Origin: Lophium mytilinum
Taxonomy: Eukaryota; Ascomycota; Dothideomycetes; Mytilinidiales; Mytilinidiaceae
Assembly: GCA_010093605.1 (NCBI GenBank)
Contig: MU004185.1
Location: forward strand, 1,075,334 to 1,139,333
DNA length: 64,000 nucleotides
Direction: 5' to 3'
Below are positions 34,915-47,024 of this stretch, piece after piece. Position 1 is the stretch's first letter; every line of letters begins with the position of its first letter. The position numbers and the translations under genes were made by a program. Below the pieces are notes generated by a model. The model was not told the origin of the DNA, did not search any database, and saw only the letters and a program-made list of their open reading frames with translations.

Positions 34915-35746
34915 GGCGTCAGAAGGTTGAGGTGTGGAGAGACACAAGTGGGTTTCGTAGTCGTTTTCCTGGCATATGGCTTTTGCATGGCTATGGGTTG
35001 CACTGGCGTTGGGGCGAATGGCTCTTTGCATTGGTGGATCGGCGCCATAGCTGCTTTACCTATGATATTCTCATGGATGGGATGATTACGCCTGGGGAAG
35101 GATTCAAGATCCCAGCCTTAGTATGAGCTATACCCACCTGTTGCTTCTCTAGCCACGCCGAACATGAAAAGAGTGGCACTCATTGGTGTGTACGTTTATG
35201 CTGCTGCTTGGGGTGCTTCAATGTATGTTCAGAAATTACACACTAGATAGCAAATCTTCTCCTTGGGCTATGTGGAGACCTGTTGAAGCACTTCACGCAG
35301 TGGTAAATAGATGCACCTCCGAGACTGCGTGCTTGATGAGTGTAGAATTGATAGAAAGTGGCAGTCCATAAATTCGTGATTCTAATTCTTGATTTCCATC
35401 TTCGAGGTACTTCTGTGGTTGTGTACCCTATTTCAGCACCGTTTGAGGTCCTCCACCATGTCATTATTGCTTATAGAACACTAGCTCTGGCAAACCACAT
35501 AGCTCTCTGGGCCACCTCAGACGGTGTAGAACTGCGATTCAGATCGGCGGGATTTAAGTGCCACTTCGGCTATGCCCTCCGACGGGATGGACGTCGGCAC
35601 GCACAGACAGCAAAATCCCCGCGGCCTTAGCGGCAACATCCATTTCATAATTTTCGGAGCGCCCAAGGCTCGATTATCTTTCTCTCCACCACGCCCATCC
35701 TCCTCCACTCCTCTCCCTCCACCACCACACGAGGTATCTAGCCATA
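34915..35746. other. Intergenic, E2 3' flank and Ssb promoter
   Basis: 832 bp. No coding frame is convincing. The last 120 bp form a C-rich leader (TCTCTCCACCACGCCC) as expected for a highly expressed gene. Confidence 0.5.
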
Positions 35747-38090
35747 ATGAGTGACGAAGTCTACGAGGGTGCCATTGGCATTGATCTTGGTATGCGCCCC
35801 TGGTCGCCGACTCTCGCCGCACCCAATTTTTACCTGTACTAACGCTTTCACCGCCAGGCACGACCTATTCTTGCGTTGCCAACTATGAGGGCACCAACGT
35901 TGAGATCAGTACGCTATAACCCGCATCCGCTTTGCATAGAACGAATGACCTGACTTACTCGGCGCACAGTTGCCAATGAGCAGGGTAGCTTTACCACACC
36001 CTCCTTCGTCTCTTTTACGAGCGAGGAGCGTCTTATTGGCGAGGCGGCCAAGAACCAGGCTGCTATGAACCCGGAGAACACTGTCTTCGACGTCAAGTAA
36101 GATCTTCAAACTCTGACGAGAGGACAAATGGCTAACTATAAGCAGGCGTTTAATCGGACGACGATTCGACGATGAGACCGTCAAGAAGGATATTGAGTCC
36201 TGGCCTTTCCGCGTCGTCGACCAGGGCGGCAGCCCCATGGTTGAGGTTGAGTACTTGGGCGAGAACAAAACCTTTTCGCCCCAGGAAATCTCTGCCATGG
36301 TCCTCGTCAAGGTATGCATTCACTCGTTCCCATTCCAAGGCCACGCTTACATCTCTTAGATGAAAGAAGTTGCAGAGGTCAAGCTCGGCAAGAAGGTCGA
36401 GAAGGCCGTCATCACCGTACCCGCCTACTTCAACGACAACCAGCGACAAGCCACCAAGGACGCCGGTGCCATTGCTGGCCTGAACGTTCTCCGTATCATC
36501 AACGAACCTACCGCCGCCGCTATCGCCTACGGTCTCGGATCCGGAAAGTCTGAGAAGGAGCGGAATGTTCTCATCTACGATCTTGGAGGAGGAACTTTTG
36601 ATGTGTCTCTCCTACATATCCAGGGTGGTGTGTTCACTGTCAAGGCGACTGCTGGTGACACCCATTTGGGTGGCCAGGACTTCGACACCAACCTCCTCGA
36701 GCACTTCAAGAAGGAATTCAACAAGAAGACGAAGAAGGATCTGTCGGGAGATGCGCGAGCTCTCCGTCGTCTACGGACGGCTTGCGAGCGTGCCAAGCGT
36801 ACCCTTTCCAACGGTACCCAGACCACGGTCGAAATCGACTCCCTCTTTGACGGAGAAGACTTCCAGTCCAACATCACCCGTGCCCGTTTTGAGGACTTGA
36901 ACGCAAAGGCCTTCAATGGCACCATCCAGCCCGTTGAGCAGGTGCTGAAGGATGCCAACCTCGACAAGACCAAGGTTGACGAAATCGTGCTCGTTGGTGG
37001 CTCCACCCGTATTCCCCGGATACAAAAGCTCCTCAGTGACTTCTTCAACGGCAAGAAGCTCGAGAAGAGCATCAACCCTGACGAGGCTGTTGCGTACGGT
37101 GCCGCTGTCCAGGCCGGCATCCTCTCCGGCAAGGCTACTTCTGCTGACACTGCCGATCTCCTACTCCTCGATGTGGTTCCCCTCTCCCTTGGTGTTGCCA
37201 TGGAGGGTAACATCTTCGCCCCGGTCGTTCCCCGAGGCAATACAGTGCCCACCTTGAAAAAGTCTAAGACCCATCTCCTTACAGTCTCCTGCCACTGTCT
37301 GGGGTGCCTGACGATATTTTCCGAGGTCCAAATTTGATCATTTTGGACCTTCGGTAAACTCGCGAGGCCACCCCAGACGTTGGCAAACATAAGTAGACAC
37401 ATGAAGCTGACCACAAGCAGGCGTACCTTTACCACAGTGGCGGATAATCAGGTCCGTTCCCATGCCCTTCTGGCGTCTCATCAGAGATAATTTTAGCTAA
37501 CTTTTTCCAGCAAACCGTCCAGTTCCCCGTCTTCCAGGGCGAGCGTGTGAATTGTGAGGACAACACGTCTCTGGGCGAGTTCACTCTTGCTCCTATCCCT
37601 CCCATGAAGGCTGGTGACGCCGTCCTCGAGGTCGTCTTCGAGGTCGATGTCAACGGTATTCTCAAGGTCACTGCCACTGAGAAGACCTCCGGCCGCAGTG
37701 CCAACATCACCATCTCCAACTCTGTTGGAAAGCTGTCATCCACCGAAATCGAGAACATGATCGAAGGTAAGCTCCAAGCACTAATTCCTGTTTCCAACAC
37801 ATCTGCTGACCCGTTCTCCAGATGCTTCAAAGTTCAAGGCTTCCGACGAGGCTTTCAGCAAGAAGTTCGAGTCGCGACAACAGCTCGAGTCCTACATCTC
37901 CCGCGTCGAGGAGATGGTCTCGGATCCCACCACATCCATCAAGCTCAAGCGCGGCCAGAAAGAGAAGATTGAGAGCGCTCTCAGCGACGCCATGGCTCAG
38001 CTCGAGATCGAGGATGCTGGCGCAGACGACCTGAAGAAGAAGGAGTTGGCGCTCAAGAGGGTGGTAACCAAGGCTTTCTCTACCCGCTAG
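35747..38090 (+). CDS. SSB1: Ribosome-associated Hsp70 chaperone Ssb
   Basis: Eight exons: 35747-35789, 35858-35908, 35970-36096, 36146-36311, 36360-37261, 37421-37451, 37511-37766 and 37822-38090, giving 614 residues, the length of yeast Ssb. Ssb binds nascent chains at the ribosome with RAC. The start is [15 protein letters not shown], then [16 protein letters not shown]. The ATPase domain shows [47 protein letters not shown] and [16 protein letters not shown]. The substrate-binding domain starts after [16 protein letters not shown] and carries TFTTVADNQ, and the lid ends [17 protein letters not shown]. The Q-A-G-I-L-S-G region and absence of a C-terminal EEVD mark Ssb rather than Ssa. The sixth intron (37262-37420) is 159 nt, contains a strong two-stem hairpin, and has a weak GTCTAA donor. 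The other introns are 48-68 nt. Confidence 0.96.
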
Positions 38091-38966
38091 ACATCGAATT
38101 GTACATCGGAACTGAGGGATGCGGTTGGCTGAGAGCATTTGGGGACAGGTGAGTGTGCGGGTGTGCACGGGTGCGTGGTAATTACGAGAAAGCTAAGGTC
38201 TTTTTTTGGAATCGATCAGCAACGTGATTAGCTTTGAAAAGAACAGGGGAGACGGACTTTTTCCTTTTCTCTTTCACGGTGTTTATCATGTTCCAGATGT
38301 CGAAATTTCCAATAGAGAGTGGCTGGTTCTGGGCTTAACCTGTTTTCTGCGTTTTCCTGGCTTCTTCTAGGATTGCTGGAAAATTTGTCGAGTTGGGAGG
38401 ATTGATGTGGCCCTGGCGATATGCTGACAAAAGTATGTACTTATCATGCCCCCCTTCACCCTGTTTTCGGCTTGTTTGTGTGATCTAGATGATGATTGAA
38501 GCGGTGGGTTGTGAGTCTGTACGCCTTTTTGCGAATGGCAGTGGTGCTTCGATCTGCTTTCGGGGATCTGAACGGGATGCGAAGGAAGCGTTTTGAAGAA
38601 TGGGTAAATTTGATGAGCCACCTCACACGGCCGCAACCCGAAACACTTTTGCAGAATTCCGAGAATCCTTCGAAGGTAAGTTTTGTACAATTCCTTGCCG
38701 CCGTTCAGGGTGCTTCAATCGACTTTAAATTTTCTGAATGGCATGCGAATAAAGCGTTCGGAACAGTGGGTGAAACATAGGCACACTCAGCCACCTCAGA
38801 CAGCCGCCGCCAAAGGTAGCACGCATACGCAAAATGATAACGCTGATGTTTCGAGCACTTTTCCTTGCAGTAGAGGCTGCGCTCACTTTTTACTTATACA
38901 TTTCACACAGCTCTTTTATGGCCAAGAGGCTCTCTCCAAAGGTCTTTCTGCCGCTTCTCTCTCCTT
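38091..38966. other. Intergenic, Ssb 3' flank
   Basis: Short frames only. The T-rich runs and CTTTTTCCTTTTCTC near 38260 fit a 3' UTR of Ssb. Confidence 0.45.
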
Positions 38967-39640
38967 TTGCCCTGGCCTCTTCGATGTCAACCAGACCACC
39001 GCCCCGGCTGTGTCCTTCCGAAAGTCGTGGACGCTGGGGCATCTACGCCCTCGTCTTCGAGAAACCCGGCGCCACTCATCTTGTGTATACTAGCTCAGGG
39101 ACGGCCCCCAAAGAGGGTGTTCGGGGGCGCTAGCGTGCATACGACAGGCCCGAAGGGCGTCCACTCGTCCGAACCAGACCACTACATGGTGTATTGTTGC
39201 CCTTGGGGACTACAGCTGAAGTCCTTTTCGTACCACGGCCTGTGCAGCCACAACCCTCTCGCTGAACGAGTGTACGGAGACCTGGACTTTACTGCAGAGC
39301 AACTGGAGGCCCTTGCCGTGGAGACTAAGAAGAGGAACAACAAGACCAAGAAACGCTCTGCTGCAAAGAATCAACTCAAAGCACTTAGCAGAAAAGAAGT
39401 TCTACTGCGATCTGTGTGGGGTGCTTTGCATAAAGCAATGGGAGCTTACTAGGCACAACGCGTCCCGCCGGCATTTAGCCAGAGGCAAGAGGGCTGCAAC
39501 GAGCGTCAAAGCCAAGTACAGATGCGATACCTGAGACTACGCCACTAACAGCCGGAGTGCCTTCTGCAACCACAAACATTCGAAGAGGCACCTGAAAAAC
39601 ACCAACACGGCCAAGGCTGAGCCAAGCGGCTCGACCTAGT
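38967..39640 (+). pseudogene. Decayed C2H2 zinc-finger gene
   Basis: One frame reads from about 39186 to 39400 and encodes ERVYGDLDFTAEQLEALAVE and a Lys-rich helix. Another frame takes over near 39395 with KKFYCDLCGVLCIKQWELTR and HNASRRH, a C2H2 finger (C-x2-C-x12-H-x5-H). Shortly after, YRCDT meets a stop, and behind it the pattern AFCNHKHSKRH suggests a second broken finger. The frame change plus the stop indicate a non-functional copy. Fungal genomes often carry families of such zinc-finger genes, some linked to mobile DNA, but no transposase is visible here. Confidence 0.5.
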
Positions 39641-41604
39641 CGCTACTGCTTGGAGTGGTTCTACATTGCCCGAGGTGAAGAGTTGCCGTCTCGTTGTATT
39701 TTTCATAAATTCTACATCCAAGAGGTTTACGGGGTTGAGAGACATTTGACTAACAAACATAAAAGGTTTAGGATATTTCCTAGCGGCTTACTTATATGCG
39801 AAAAAGGAACTACGTTAGGTATATGTACCGTGTGCCTTTATATGCCCTTCGTGTCTGTTAAATATCCTCTTACACGGTTAGATCCACAACTCCTTCCAAT
39901 AAAAGAGACCACACTAGGTGCAGGCAGCGTATCCTTATATGTGCCCTCTACGTCTATCCAACATTCTACTACACGGTTGGATCCGTAACTTCTTGCAATA
40001 AAAGGGACTACTTTAGGTGCAGGTAGCGTACCCCTTAGCGTGCCTTCCGCGTCTATCAAATTTTCTCTTACGCGGTTAGATCCGTAACTTCTTGCAATAA
40101 AAGGGACTAGGCTGGGTGCACGTTACGTACCCCTTTGCGTAGCCCTATCATCCTTCAGTTTCCCCCTTACGCGGTTAGATTCGTGACTTCTTGCAATAAG
40201 GAATTACATTGGGAATACGTAGCGTACCCCTAGGCGTGCCCTCCGCGTCTACCGAAAATTATCATACGCGGTTAAATCCGTGATTTCTTCCATTAAAAGG
40301 CACTACGCTGGGGTTACGAAGCGTACGAATGAAATAATACTCAATAGGTGTTGAAAACGTGGCTTTGATGTGGAGAGGGATGTCTCTCACGTGCTTTTAA
40401 AACTTCGAGGGTATAAATACCTTTCGAGGGACGTCGCGGCAGGACAAGGAAGTGGGTTCGGGCTCATCAAAAACGGTGAGAACTCCAGTTATGGGAACTT
40501 GGAGTTCAACTACTCAGCGTTTATTTGTTATGGGAAGGGTGGAGGGCGGACTGGTGCAAAAGGGTACACCCAGGGATACGATGGAGAGGGAGTATCCTCG
40601 TCGTTCAGACTTGCAGACTGAAATCATGGCATATTAACGATGGGCTATAAGTTCTGTTAGTGCTACGGGAGGTTGCCAGTCGATGTATGTTGCATTCAGT
40701 ATCAGATTTTGAAGAGGACTATCAGTGCTTGTGTATAATCATGCTCATCTCCATCATACTACAAGATGCCTACTTCGCCATCTCTATGCAGCCGCGACAT
40801 CCTCCACCATGTGTACTTTGCTGCGCCAGGGTTGAACCGTCCCCTCTCCTTCTCCATTTGTTCCTGGGAGCTTGTGGTTTTGGCCCAAGACAAGCGCAAA
40901 TAACAGGGCCATACACGATCGTAATGGCAGAGTACCTTCTCCCTTTCCCATCCCTTGAAGGAAAACAAACCGGAGGGCGGCGAAGAAGTTTCATACTTTG
41001 CTTTCTGAAGAAATTGACGCCGAGACCGATTCACGTGCATCCACGGAACTAAGTGCTTGGACGCTTTGAGGTAGCTATCGATGTGGGCAACTGAGTCGTT
41101 TTGTCGTTGACTCGAAGAAGGCAGGAGTTTCTTGTTTGTATCGATGATCTTGGTCAAGCAGGCTCAGAGTTGCTCGTCGTCCCCGTTGTTTTCGGCTAAC
41201 TCGTCGAAGACAGTAGCCTTCTTGGAGCTAGAGTCGGGTGTGTGCGCTATTGTTTCTATGGAGGTAGTCGTGTATCTGAAGAATGATAGAGACGATCTAG
41301 AAAGGTCACTCTTTACGTGCAAAAGGTTGGTCTACATGTAACGTAGTGTACTTAGAGGCCGAGGTGTGGGTAATAGATGAAGGCGAGTAAAATAGCACCC
41401 TGTTCCTGGTGCGTGAGATCGAATAGTGTCGTGCTGTAGGCTTCTTGCTTGGGTAGCTCTCGTAGATGTTCGTTGTGCATGGAGAGTAGAAGGAAGTATG
41501 TCGAGAGTAAATGAGCAAATGATCCATTCCAAGGTAAGAGAGATCGAGAGACGGTTGCTGGTAAATTCGATGCGATGATCCTCCGCCGCACTCAACTCAG
41601 CGGC
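39641..41604. other. Gene-free stretch containing the 99-bp repeat
   Basis: After the zinc-finger remnant comes A/T-rich DNA, the tandem repeat at 39800-40335 and then about 1.2 kb with only chance frames. Confidence 0.5.
39800..40335. repeat. Tandem repeat, five units of 99 bp
   Basis: The word CGGTTAGATCC or a close variant starts at 39875, 39974, 40073, 40172 and 40269, spacings of 99, 99, 99 and 97 bp. Each unit also has a TTGCAATAAAAGG word and a GCGTACCCC(T) word. The first and last units have diverged most. On the minus strand two to three units are open in one frame and give a 33-residue repeat with LPAPxVVxFI and GSNRV motifs. The remaining units contain stops in that frame. Confidence 0.85.
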
Positions 41605-42102
41605 TTAATTGAGCTTCTGATACCCTCGCAACTTCTTTTCCTTCTTCCTATTTGTCTTTTGGCCGCTTTCAAACGGCTTCAGTATCGATCCAAGACCCTT
41701 TTCGACCCGCTTCCAGGCTTTTCGCGGAGATCCGCATGTCGGATTCTGATTTGAGTCGGTTTCGGACACTACCGGCGTAGAAACACTCGTAACGGCTTGA
41801 AAAACCGGTTCAGTTGTTTCCATCTCCTCGCGGAATTTACCCTGCATGTTGGGGTTCTGGGAGACAACCAGAAATACTGGCTCCTCGGGTAGTGGTTGCT
41901 GGGAGTAGTGGTCTCGCGAGTAAGCTGGGATGAAGCGCACTTGATGTGCAGCTTCATGAAAAGGTGTGTTATCTGCCTCTGGGAAGGCCTCGGCATTGGC
42001 CTTAGAAGCTGCCTTCTGATCCGAGACGCTATGGTCGCATGTCGACTGCTCCGAACGTTCTGTGATCGCGCACAAAAGGCGAAGGGTTGCCTCTTCCGCC
42101 AT
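41605..42102 (-). CDS. Hypothetical protein, 165 residues
   Basis: A single-exon frame with a good start context (AAGATGGCG). The N-terminal part is acidic and Ala-rich (MAEEATLRLLCAITERSEQ), the middle has FIPAYSRDHYSQQPLPEEPV, and the tail is basic (RKAWKRVEKGLG, KTNRKKEKKLRGYQKLN). No signal peptide, membrane segment or known domain is seen. A second long frame (41769-42488) overlaps on the same strand, but its Arg/Thr-rich composition looks like a shadow. This one has the more protein-like composition. It may be a lineage-specific gene or non-coding. Confidence 0.42.
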   Translation of the reverse strand: MAEEATLRLLCAITERSEQSTCDHSVSDQKAASKANAEAFPEADNTPFHEAAHQVRFIPAYSRDHYSQQPLPEEPVFLVVSQNPNMQGKFREEMETTEPVFQAVTSVSTPVVSETDSNQNPTCGSPRKAWKRVEKGLGSILKPFESGQKTNRKKEKKLRGYQKLN

Positions 42103-42919
42103 CTTCTGTCGTGTCTTTGAGGGGTTTGAGAGTGGTTTAGGGTTCTCTGGGTCACTCTTGTGAGTGTGTTTGTGGGTTGTTCAAAGCGAAAGGAGTTGAA
42201 GCGGTGTTCTGGTGTCAGCGGTTTTTTGTGTATGTCTGAAGCAAGAGCAGGAGGAGCGCAACGCATTATGAAGAAAAGCCAGTGTACGATGAGATAGCCA
42301 GATCGTTGCATTTCCATGGTTACCTTTCTTGGCGTATATGTATCCCATATGTTGCTTCTTTGGCCAGAAGACGTGATCCATGGATTCAGCTTCGTACGGA
42401 ACATGGAACGTGGAACCGAGAGCCGTGGGCGGCTCCACGATCCTCCATCTCTGTAACTTTGCACAAACAGAGGGCTGTAAGAGAGCAATCAATAAGGTCT
42501 ATGCCGTAAAATCAGAAGCAGTCGCAGTAATAAATGTGAAGAAAAGGAAATTGAAGCCACGGAGTAACGACATGTAGATCTATCAATCATGAAAAACGAG
42601 CAAAGAAGCGAAACACGCGGCTTATTCTCGATCCTCTATAGTCAGTATATCAGAACTCTGGGACGTTGCCTATACGTTTATTTGCCGTTTAATGCTTAGA
42701 GAAGGAGAATGTCGAACTGCCCCCTGAGCCGGAGTGATTTAATACTGAGCCGACGGCGCCAGGCAACATACAGACTAGCGCTATTCGCGTGTGATTGCGC
42801 AACAGCATGACCTTCTATTACTCATCATCAAACCTCCTCAATACTTCCATTAGAAAACAGGCTCTGCCACTGTAAATGCATTTCATAGGAGGTGCTATCG
42901 AGATTTTCTCGAGAGAATC
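42103..42919. other. Intergenic, promoter of the Zn2Cys6 gene
   Basis: 817 bp between divergent genes. No further coding frame is supported. Confidence 0.45.
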
Positions 42920-45093
42920 ATGAGTTCAAATACAGGAGGGTCGGAAAACTCCAACGAAACTTCTTATACATTCGACTTACCTTGTTCTATTTGCCGACGA
43001 CGGAAAGTGCGATGTTCAAAAACCCTTCCATGCGACAACTGTGAGAGGGCCGGTGTATCGTGTAGCTATGACGATGCGAAACGGAGTTCCCGTCGTCCAC
43101 CAAGGCATGCAGAACTCAGTACACGACTGGCGAGGGTGGAGACTTTGGTAAGAAGTACCAGCCAGCAACTGAAGCAGAGTAATCCCACTACGAATTGTGA
43201 GAACGAGCCGATGGATGAGGTCCTAGAGCCTGATCCGACAATGGAAAGCTTGGTGAAGCGTCTAGATCGCAAGTACAAATCGCAGCTCGCAGCTCCCGAT
43301 CCAAACACAAAGCGTGGAAAACTAGCCTATGAGGAGGGGAGCTCGCGGAGCATCCAAACGAGATTCTGGGCTGGAATGTATGAAGAGGTGCGTTTTCCTC
43401 TTCATTCTCGAGTAAGTTTCGCGTAAGAGAGATGGACTGAATTTCGCCGTCTACAAGATTCCCAACCTTAAATACCTCCTAGAAGAAGAGCCGCCTTCGG
43501 CATTCGACGTCCTCTTTCCCGAGACGATATCACCTCCGCTATGTTATCAGTTTTCTCTATCCCAGGCCAACAGCGATCTCTTAGTCCGCTCTTTTGTACA
43601 GAACGTAGATCCTTTCCTTCGAATCCTACACAAACCAAGACTTTTGCTCGAGCTCAACCATCTCAGGCGGGGGATATTGCGAGATGGGAATCAACTCGAG
43701 AGCCAACTCCAAGTAATTCATGCACTGGGCGCAATACCGATGACCGAAGATGAATGCATAATTCATTTTGGAGTGGAGAAGTCCGCGTTGATGAGCAACC
43801 TAAGAAACGCCGCGGAGAGAGGACTGTCCCGACTGAATATCACATCCACTCACAAGATCAGAAATCTCCAGACCTTGTTGTTATACATCGTAAGCTCTCC
43901 GCTCCTTCACACTGTTAGTAGAAACTTGGTGAGGCGAGATGAAGATATTACGGTTTCTAATAACGTTGAAATGTCTAGACTCTCCTATTCTGGACCGGCA
44001 GCATAGCTCAAGCTAGCGGTCTCCTTGGACTAGCCGTCCGTTTTGCCCAACGAGTTGGCATCCATAAAGACGCAGAGCGGTTCAAGCTTTCGCCCTGGAG
44101 AGTAGAGATGCGACGTCGCATGTGGCACCATATCATCTTGTTAGACACTTGGTGCATCGAACACGAAGGTGCCGAGAGTATGATCTCTGCTGGGTCTTCA
44201 GACACCTCTCTTCCTCAAAATTCAAATGATTCAAGCTGGGATGCCTGCGAGTTTGCGCTGGAGGGACCTACCCCCTCAACTCGATACACCGATATGACAG
44301 GAGCCCTCGTCCAGTTTGAGCTTGCTCTAGTATCTAAAACGATCTTGGAAGACTCGCTGAATAGTAACGAGACTGAGGCTTCGTTGCAATTTCAGAAAGA
44401 GCTAGTCGCGCAAGCTAGGGACAGAATCGAAGCGACATACTTACATGGTCTGAATACGACGCAGCCATCGCAGAAGATCATCCATGACTTGACTGCTCTC
44501 GCATTCGAACGGTTCTTTTTTGCGATCCACCAGCCCCTCTTCAAGCATGGACATGGCGGGGAGTTGGTCACTCCAGGACTCCAATCTGAGTGAGCACACC
44601 TCCCTTTATCGGTTCTATATTGCTCACTATATCTTCTCCTAGGCTATTAGATCGAGCAGTCGCATACTGCGAGACTGTTCAGCGTCTTCAGGAGGAATAT
44701 GCTCCTCACCACCTCGACTGGATTCTTGTCCGGGCGTTCTCCTGGGACTCGGTCGCAATAATGCTTACGACTTTGATGAAGGAACACGCTCATGGCTCTA
44801 CGACCCAAGGACAGCGAGCTCGTGCGAGGATCGAACGTCTCTTCCAACATCGACTGTCCATCGATTACCTGGCCGGCAATGGCAATCTCTGGAAACCTCT
44901 GCTGCAGCTATGGGAAGGACTGCTAGCCCTCGAGAATGGTGGACTGGGGAGACAGGACGCAGATGTGCTGGTGGATTTCAACGAATGGCCCGTCGATAGC
45001 GTCAGCCTGGGCTTCGATATAGATGCTGCATTTCCTTTAGATGTGACTATGGAACCTGGTGGTGCAGATATAGCATTGCATAGCTCCGAATAG
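42920..45093 (+). CDS. Zn2Cys6 transcription factor with fungal-specific regulatory domain
   Basis: Four exons: 42920-43387, 43458-43889, 43979-44589 and 44643-45093, giving 653 residues, all in phase. The Zn2Cys6 cluster lies at residues 22-48: CSICRRRKVRC, LPCDNCERAGVSC, spacing C-x2-C-x6-C-x5-C-x2-C-x6-C, followed by a basic linker (KRSSRRPPRHAE) and a short coiled-coil-like stretch (LARVETLVRSTSQQLKQ). The middle homology region (fungal_trans type) runs from FVQNVDPFLRILHKPRLL through TLLFWTGSIAQASGLLGLAV, FAQRVGIHKD and EMRRRMWHHIILLDTW. Such proteins are nuclear and bind CGG-type sites. The target genes cannot be told. The neighbouring SDR gene (620 bp downstream, same strand) is a possible target but nothing links them. 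No biosynthetic core gene is nearby. Confidence 0.92.
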
Positions 45094-45715
45094 ATTAGAC
45101 TCCAATTCTACTGACATCGTTGAATCGTTATTTGAGGCAGATTGGGGCAAGATGAAAGTTATTTGTTTCGAATAGTCTATAGACTCGCTAGGGTATTCCA
45201 GCAATGGGGGGCAGTACTTCGATATTATAAAACATGAAGATTTGGAGCATCACAGCAACAGTGGAATCTAGTAAACTCATATCTTTGGCGAGAAACCACA
45301 TCATAATCATCCTACCTCTTTAGCAGCATTACTTTAGAGCGCCGAGCGAACAATAAGCGTCGCCGTACATTTCGCTGCCAAGCTTTTCGGCGAACGACTC
45401 CAGCGAGCGAGCGAGCGAAACAGCCACTGTAAATGTCAAACAACCCACGAATAAACTCAGTATCAAGAGGTTGGTAATATCAGACTGTTTGTCAGCCTTA
45501 TTAATCCTACAGGAAGCGAATAGTAATGAATTATGATGTATATTGTTGAATCCATAGAAGGGATCAAGTACATAAACCCTTCTGACCCGCCAGCAGATGA
45601 ACATTCCCTCATCATCAGACCATCTTCTACGCAACAACCCATCCAACTCAACCCCTCATCATCCTATCGCTACCCTTCCGTTGCTCGTAAAGCATAACTT
45701 CTCTTCAACGCAAAA
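45094..45715. other. Intergenic with a short GCGA microsatellite
   Basis: No gene is seen. A (GCGA) run lies near 45400-45420. The last 60 bp look like the leader of the SDR gene. Confidence 0.45.
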
Positions 45716-47024
45716 ATGAGCCCACGAATCTTCATCACGGGAGTTACCGGTAAGACATGATCCGCTATACAAATCCATCTCTACTAATAGTGCAACTTCA
45801 GGTTACATCGGAGGACACCAACTCGGGCCCCTTTTAACAGCACACCCCGAGTACAAGGTTGCTGCTCTGGTCCGGAATGAGGCCCAAGCCAAAGCCGTAA
45901 AGGCGGCTTACCCAGCGGTCGAGACCGTCCTAGGCGACTTGGACAACGACCAAGTCCTTCGATCGGAGGCGGGTAAAGCAGATGTTGTCTTGAGTACGTG
46001 CGGTATCCAATCTAAAATTATGTTGGGTTGACATGTAGACAGACCTTGCCTCTGCGGACCATATTGCGGGCGCGGTCTCCCTCATCAAAGGCATTGCAGG
46101 AAGCCAAAAGAACACCAAGCTCATCCATATATCGGGTACTGGCATCCTGGGAGATACGTCTACTGGCGCGGGAAACAAGTCCGAGAAGGTGTACCGTGAT
46201 ATGTCATCCACAGATATCGGAGAGATCCTGTCATTCGATCTTACGCACATCCACCGCGATGTGGAAGAGGCGGTTATCGCTGCTGCTAAGGAGAATGGTG
46301 TCACCGCTGCCATCATTAGCCCTCCAATGATCCATGGTGTTGGCGCTGGGCCGGTCAAGAAACGAAGCATTCAAGTTCCGATCTTGATCGAGAATGTATG
46401 TCCGTTCTATGAGAGATGTGGAACCGTGCTAATCGCGTCAAGATCTTGAAAAGAGGAAAGGGCTTCCAGGTTTTGGAAGGAAACAATATTTGGAATAGTA
46501 AGTCTTGGGAGGCTGCCCCAATCTATGATTTCTTCAAACACGTCTTGACTAATTGACCAAAGGTGTCCACATTGATGATTTGGCGAGCGCAATCACTCTT
46601 CTCACCGAAGAAGCCCTCAAAGGGACAGAGAGCAAGGCTGCGTGGCTACCTGAAGGATACTACTTTACCGAGAGTAATGAGTTTGTGAGTCGAGTGCCTG
46701 ATCATTAGTGAATACTCAGCTTTAGCTAATCCCTCTGAATAGCGCTGGGGAGATATCAGCGAAGCTGTGGCCAAGATCGCTCACGACAAAGGTCTTATCG
46801 CAACTGCAGATGTCGAGAAGCTCTCTCCGGAAGAGGCGACTGCCATCCATCCCTGGGGTACTATCCTTTGGGGAACAAACTCTCGCGGCTCTGCTGAGCG
46901 CTTACGGGCTTTGGGATGGAAGACGTCTGGCAAGAGTATCGCTGACAGCTTGCCAGCTATGGTTGCATTTGAGGCCGCCGCCGAAGAAGGACAAAGGCAG
47001 GAATTGACGTTCGCCGATAAGTAG
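45716..47024 (+). CDS. NAD(P)-binding SDR-family protein (epimerase/NmrA-like)
   Basis: Six exons: 45716-45749, 45802-45993, 46043-46395, 46443-46497, 46563-46684 and 46743-47024, giving 345 residues. The N-terminus MSPRIFITGVTG joined to YIGGHQ is the Rossmann GxxGxxG nucleotide site. VRNEAQAK and LGDLDND follow, then the ADVVL strand, ASADHIAGAV and LIHISGTGIL. Y/K active-site residues of classical SDRs are not obvious, so it may be an atypical SDR (NmrA or epimerase type). The C-terminal part has SVHIDDLASAITLL, as in sugar-nucleotide epimerase-like proteins, and ends AFEAAAEEGQRQ. No signal peptide is present, so it is probably cytosolic. The acceptor of the second intron was chosen as ACAG at 46039-46042, because the TAG four bases earlier breaks the frame. 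Confidence 0.85.

Noticed and set aside
41769-42488. 239-codon frame overlapping the 165-residue hypothetical protein
   Set aside because: Composition is rich in Arg, Thr and Ser with no protein-like blocks; the overlapping frame with a good start context looks better.
45400-45420. GCGA microsatellite as a regulatory element
   Set aside because: Only about four units long, with no further evidence of function.
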